Assembly (NCBI GenBank): GCA_001970855.1
Contig: LSSN01001337.1
Span: 1 to 57,359 of the forward strand
Source: Smittium culicis
Taxonomy: Eukaryota; Kickxellomycota; Harpellomycetes; Harpellales; Legeriomycetaceae
Direction of reading: 5' to 3'
Length of the DNA stretch: 57,359 nt
The position numbers and the translations under genes are program-made. Below are positions 53,142 through 57,359 of the stretch, in pieces (the first letter of the stretch is position 1; every line of letters begins with the position of its first letter). The notes below the pieces were generated by a model that made no database searches, was not told the DNA's origin, and saw only the letters and a list, made by a program, of their open reading frames with translations.

Positions 53142-53292
53142 GCTTTTCCTAATCATAGGTTCTGTCTTTATTTTAGATTATTAGAAAAATTATCGAATAG
53201 TATAACTGATATAGCCAATACCTTTACCTAATTTAATTAAGCAAATAGAATTTCTAAGAAAAAATGTTCCGCTTCCCCCATGAATATCCCAA
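53141..53292. mobile_element. Second MITE family, partial
   Basis: Only the right two thirds are visible (AATTAAGCAAATAGAATTTC, then AAATGTTCCGCTTCCCCC and GAATATCCCA). The left end is missing next to the preceding TTAA-MITE. Confidence 0.55.
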
Positions 53293-53359
53293 TGGATTAA
53301 TAAATCCATAATCTAATTACGAGCTGCTTTTTTTTCAGTATGATCTGTAATGAGGCGGA

Positions 53360-53551
53360 TTAACCATTTCCTGTCCAAAAATCTTTATAAAACGAATTAT
53401 TTGATCCATTATTAATTTGTACGATAATTTATTATTTGGTATTATCTGCAGTATACCAAAATTTTATGAAGCTCGTAGTTAAGCCATTATTGTTGAATGT
53501 AATTGGTTAAATTCTGTAATGAAAACTTTCAACCACACCTGAAAGGGTTAA
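53360..53551 (-). mobile_element. TTAA-MITE variant with altered end
   Basis: It starts TTAACCATTTCCTGTCC and ends CAACCACACCTGAAAGGGTTAA. That last motif is shared with the variant at 57077-57275 instead of the usual CTACCGCCCG. Confidence 0.75.
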
Positions 53552-54682
53552 TTCAAATTATTTGGCTGTAATTATAGATGTTTTTGTCAGATATAATACT
53601 TTGTCGAGCAGTCATTTTAATAAATTATTTCTACGAATTCGCTAATTATTAATAATAGAACTGTGTATTAGCAGTAAAATTACAACCAGTCAACATGTTA
53701 ATAAACTCTTTAGTACAATAGCTGTATTTGATAACTGTGAGAAATTTTTTGAAACTAAAGTTACAGTATAGTGCCCATTAGGGGATATAATTATTTATTT
53801 GTTTAGTCATATCAGATGATTGATGTGATTTTTTACAAAAAAGCCTAGACAATCAGATTCTAAAAAAAGTGCTCATTTCTGGGTTCACTAAAGTATTAGT
53901 AGTTCTGAAATACATTTTGACTAATAATTTCAGAGGCTATTGTTTTTATGTGAACTACCAGAACTACCCAGCCAAACGAAAAAATGATAAATTAATATAG
54001 ATTGATAATATTTTATCGGCTTTTATCTACAACAATGTAAAAACTAATAATTATAGGCATACTAGAAGAGCGTAACATTTTCTATTAAATTTTTCGATAA
54101 CTTTAAATTTTATTCGGTTTTTATATAAAATATTATAAATAATCAAATGATAAATCTTTTAGCCAATAAAATCAATTAATTATTACTAAAAACATTATAA
54201 CAAATAAAAAAATCTCTTCCTCGAAGACTCTCTCGTAACTTTTCTTATCTTATCATGAATTTAAAAATTTTAGAGTTTGCCCCGGATAGGGTTAGTCAAA
54301 TTTAGCAAAAACTCACTGAAAGGTTTTATTATCCTTACAGGGGCCAAAGTTCTTAATTTTATTCATAAACTATTGCTAGAAAAGCTAATTAAAAGCGATT
54401 AGTATTGAATGAACTATACTATCATACCAATAAATCGCATAATGTATAAGGTTTATTAATTTAATTTGCGAAATATTGCCTCTTATAATTAACTGATCAC
54501 CATACATAGATTTACTTTAAATCCCAATTAGAAATTCTTATCGAGCCAGTTATAATATAAAACTAATAGATTTTTCTACTTGTAATTATGAAATAAGGTT
54601 TCTATGAAGTTTCGTTTCGTTCCTCCTATGAATCTCATGTGTTAGTTTAACAATTTGATATTAGGTTGGATATTTAACCTAA
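53552..54682. other. Spacer of about 1.1 kb
   Basis: No gene. GAGTTTGCCCCGGATAGGG near 54276-54295 matches the right end of the variant element at 57077-57275, and GAACTACCAGAACTACCCAG near 53953 resembles its left side. A disrupted copy may therefore span 53940-54297. Confidence 0.35.
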
Positions 54683-54876
54683 TTAACCCTCTCACCGGCG
54701 ATAAACTATTTTTGATCTTCCAAACATAGCCGATTGTGTTCGATTAATATACTATATTTTCGCGACTATTTCATTCATTGGTTTATTGATGAATAGCTGC
54801 AAATGAAAAAATACAATTAATCTTAAACGAGTCAATAAATAGATTTTTTATAGAGCGTTGGATGGGAATGGGTTTA
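54683..54876 (+). mobile_element. TTAA-MITE, 194 bp
   Basis: The left end is TTAACCCTCTCACCGGCG and the right end GCGTTGGATGGGAATGGGTTTA. The second flank has drifted to TTTA. Confidence 0.8.
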
Positions 54877-55158
54877 GATATTTTTTTGAATGTGGAATTT
54901 TATCCACCTGTAAACTAATCATTTATTTTTATATTACATAAAAAGTTTTAGGCAAGAGAATTATTTGATACAGCAAAAAAAAAAAGATTATCATCGAAAT
55001 TTTGACTGGCCAATTAAATGAATAGTAAAGATGTCTCCGTTTTTCAAAACTATCGTATTTATTATAAAAACTCTCATCATTACTTTATGGAGCAAGCAAT
55101 CCTACAAAAACATTTAACTTCAAAATTTTTAACGGAATATTATCTTGCTACTAGTTTT

Positions 55159-55352
55159 TTTAACCATTTCAGGATCAATGCCCTAACTTTTAAAAAAATT
55201 ATAATTATATACTCCAAAAGATTATTTACTATTTGTCGCATTTATATAAATAGTCAATAATTTGTTATATTTCTATATTAGTTTGTCAGTTTATTATTTG
55301 GTTGAATAGTTTTAGCGGTTCAAAAAATTCCAACCATCTTTAAAGGGGTTAA
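55159..55352 (-). mobile_element. TTAA-MITE-like, strongly diverged
   Basis: 194 bp between TTAA flanks. It starts TTAACCATTTCAGGATCAA and ends CCAACCATCTTTAAAGGGGTTAA. The size and ends fit the family, but the interior has diverged. Confidence 0.5.
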
Positions 55353-55509
55353 GTATACCAATAAGAAGAACTTACATATTTAAATACTTTATCTTATCTT
55401 TTTCAAGCTCAACGCATTTAAAAAAATGATTCGTTTACTATTAGTAAGTAAATAACTATTTATTGCTGTTATAAAGCATATTAGTAAATGAACGAGTCTC
55501 CTTTATAAC

Positions 55510-55706
55510 AAATGGTACATTCTTTGGGGAAGCGGAAAATTTTTTTTTAGAAATCCTATTTGCTAGTTAAATTAGATAAAGGTACAGGTTGTATAGGATA
55601 TACCATTCGATGATTTATAATAATAAGATTTAAAAATAAAATTAATGCTGTTAGCTGGGAAAACTTATTAGGATAAGCTCCGCCCCTCAAATCAATTCTC
55701 CATATA
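55510..55706. mobile_element. Second MITE family, 197 bp, inverted orientation
   Basis: The left end is TTCTTTGGGGAAGCGGAA and the right end GCTCCGCCCCTCAAATC then AATTCTCCATAT. The interior has CCATTCGATGATTTATAAT, the complement of ATCATCGAATGG in other copies. Confidence 0.75.
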
Positions 55707-56215
55707 AACATTGAACGCAGTTAGCTATTTTTGGTCACAAATATTTCTCAATCACCTGTGAAAAGTAAAAGGATATTTAATTTTTATTAATCAATTTTCC
55801 AACACGATTTATTTAGTAATAGCATAATTCTAAGACAATCTAATCCATAGACTTTAAAAAAATAATCGCAAATAATATTTTTGCTTATAAATCACAATCA
55901 AATCAAAAATTAAGGGATTATTTTCTGACGAAAGGTCGGACATATTTTATATATCTGTTTGTAGGTGTTAGAAAGATTTTTATGTATCTAGACTAGGTTG
56001 CTGATTTTATTAAAAAATTAAAACTATAACCATTTTTAGGTTTTTAGTTTTTTATTAATCCTTCCAGTAGTCAATACGCCTAAGCCTAAATAAAAATCGC
56101 TATCAGTTATTCATCATTTATGTATAAAATTTTGTTGTTCATTTTTATAAATATCCAAATAAACTAAGTCCAGATCCAGCGATATTATTTGAACTACCAT
56201 CACTAGAGAGTAATT

Positions 56216-56595
56216 GAATGGGAGGTTATTTCAAGGAAAGAAACTTTTACTATTATCCCTTTCCCGTCCAACAATCTTTGAAAAAATGAATTTAATGATT
56301 CGTTTGTGATTAAAAAGCAAGTTTATTATTTGCTGTAATTTTACAATGTGCCAATATTTCTTAAAGACTCGGAATTAAATTATTTTAATTGAGTTGTGTT
56401 GGCTATATCTGGTGGGTCAAAAATAGTCTACCGCCCATGAAAGGGTAAATTTCCCCATACTTTTCATCATTGCTTTTAATTATAAATCAATTTAGAAAAT
56501 ATCATCGAATGGTTTATATATTACAACCAATAGCTTTTCCTAATATAATTAAGCAAATATAATTTTATAGAAAAAAAGTTCCACTTCTACTAGAA
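56216..56595. mobile_element. Second MITE family, split by a TTAA-MITE
   Basis: The left end at 56216-56252 (GAATGGGAGGTTATTTCAAG) is cut by the TTAA-MITE at 56253-56449. The body continues at 56450 (CATCGAATGG, AAGCAAATATAATTTTATAG) to AAAAAGTTCCACTTC near 56590. Confidence 0.75.
56253..56449 (-). mobile_element. TTAA-MITE, 197 bp, inside the second MITE family
   Basis: It starts TTATCCCTTTCCCGTCC and ends CTACCGCCCATGAAAGGGTAAA. The flanks are TTAT and a drifted TAAA. It post-dates the element it interrupts. Confidence 0.88.
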
Positions 56596-56610
56596 TTTTT
56601 TTTTAACCAG

Positions 56611-56780
56611 GAATTTTATTGGTACGATAACAATAAAAGAAAATATGCGGTAAAGTAAACTCAAAAATAGAAAAGTTGGTCTTATACTAGAAATATCCCA
56701 ATTATTAGACCTGGAAAAACGCGTCGAACCACTCGGTCCAATGCCATCAAGGTACGGAGTTGATAGACCGCTAGAGGTTT
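56611..56780 (-). mobile_element. Shared-tail retroposon with a different, tRNA-like head
   Basis: In minus orientation the 3' end is the common tail (TTATCGTACCAATAAAATTC then an A-rich run). The head differs from the 600-bp copies. It contains GGACCGAGTGGTTCGACGCG (about 56738-56719), which resembles the D-arm/A-box of Ser or Leu tRNAs. A matching B-box was not found. This suggests a SINE that captured the tail of a partner element. Confidence 0.5.
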
Positions 56781-56883
56781 ATATTTTAAATTTTTTTAGC
56801 TTATAGCATTTTCATATTATATTTTTAGGTAATTAAAATTTTAATAAAATCCGTTTTTTTATTTTTTATTCTCAGAGAGTTTA

Positions 56884-57080
56884 TTAACCATTTCCCGCTA
56901 AACACTCTTTAATAGAATTATATTTATGATTTTTTAATGATTTATAAGCAATTTTATTATTTGATATTAATTTAAAATATACCAATACTTCTTAAAGCCT
57001 CGGAATTAAAGTATTTTTATAGAACGCTGTTGGCTATATCTTGTGGGTCAAAAATAGTTTACCGCCCGGGAAAGGGTTAA
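56884..57080 (-). mobile_element. TTAA-MITE, 197 bp
   Basis: It starts TTAACCATTTCCCGCTAAAC and ends TTTACCGCCCGGGAAAGGGTTAA. Its last TTAA is also the first TTAA of the next element. Confidence 0.88.
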
Positions 57081-57275
57081 CCTTTTCAGGTGTGGTTGGC
57101 CTTTTTTGAACTACCAAAATCATCCAATCAAATGACAGCATGATAAATAAATATAAAATAGTAATAAATTACTGGCTGATAAATTATAAATATCCAATAA
57201 CAAATAAATATAATATAGCTTATCCAATAATGATTTTTAAATAAGTTTAAGAGTACTTGCCCCGGAAAGGGTTAA
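57077..57275 (+). mobile_element. TTAA-flanked MITE, variant family
   Basis: 199 bp. It starts TTAACCTTTTCAGGTGTGG and ends CTTGCCCCGGAAAGGGTTAA. Terminal AAAGGGTTAA and length match the main family. The interior is different (CATCCAATCAAATGACAGC). Confidence 0.75.
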
Positions 57276-57329
57276 ACATAATTTAATTTATAATAAAAAC
57301 TACCAAAAAATATTACAAAAATAATTTTT

Positions 57330-57359
57330 CAACCGACTCCCCTCCGCCGCTCTAGCAGC
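57330..57359 (-). pseudogene. 3' end of a second LINE copy at the window edge
   Basis: On the minus strand the last bases read GCTGCTAGAGCGGCGGAGGG then GAGTCGGTTGA. They encode LLERRRGVG and a stop, the same terminal codons as LLEQRREVV-stop at 37566-37596. The rest of the element lies beyond the window, so whether it is intact is unknown. Confidence 0.65.

Noticed and set aside
55018..55260. 80-codon plus-strand frame
   Set aside because: Its second half lies in the TTAA-flanked element at 55159-55352, so it is a junction artefact.
56719..56738. Possible tRNA gene (D-arm-like motif)
   Set aside because: No acceptor stem, anticodon arm or B-box can be matched. It is better explained as the tRNA-like head of a retroposon.

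Overview
The window looks like AT-rich nuclear DNA of a fungus, most likely an early-diverging lineage. The evidence is three intronless Zn2Cys6 (Gal4-type) transcription factors with a fungal middle homology region, a DIRS-type tyrosine-recombinase retrotransposon, Ty3/gypsy and LINE debris, and a background rich in homopolymers. A gut-fungus (Harpellales-like) or similar genome is a guess from composition and repeat content only; no species can be named from the sequence. There are no bacterial-style operons.

Layout. 1-431 (-): 5' part of a multi-pass membrane protein gene cut by the window edge. 2729-5269 (+): first Zn2Cys6 factor. 7516-11841: an almost complete DIRS retrotransposon with inverted terminal repeats (7527-7692 and 11626-11791), a gag-like frame, RT-RNase H-methyltransferase-like frame, tyrosine recombinase, and the internal complementary region (11503-11600) that matches both outer ends. 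14.17-15.42 kb (+): decayed gag/ORF1-like gene with a zinc-knuckle trace. 15.88-17.78 kb (-): decayed Ty3/gypsy gag-protease-RT. 21498-24059 (-) and 33509-36064 (+): two further Zn2Cys6 paralogues, divergently oriented. The 9.4 kb between them is packed with about two dozen ~197-bp TTAA-flanked MITEs. 36.9-37.6 kb: 3' end of a LINE, preceded by three back-to-back perfect hairpins. 43855-48068: a second, heavily decayed DIRS copy. 48.64-49.30 kb: five-unit ~140-156-bp tandem array. 51.2-57.3 kb: second swarm of the same MITE, often nested inside older copies, plus a second MITE family. The last 30 bases are the 3' end of another copy of the LINE, on the minus strand.

Overall there are only four plausible host genes (one partial, three paralogous regulators) in a repeat-dominated compartment. 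The host genes share no visible pathway. The three regulators are an expanded family with a shared C-terminal signature. The mobile elements span several layers: ancient relics (gypsy, gag-like, second DIRS), a nearly intact DIRS, retroposons of ~600 bp with a common A-rich-tailed 3' end, and MITE bursts in which young copies sit inside older ones. The clearest signals for follow-up are the long frame that overlaps the DIRS RT gene and reads into the recombinase, the repeated MITE-in-MITE insertion at an internal TTAA, and the hairpin triplet at 37.0 kb. All reading was by eye; no database search, alignment score or folding calculation was run.
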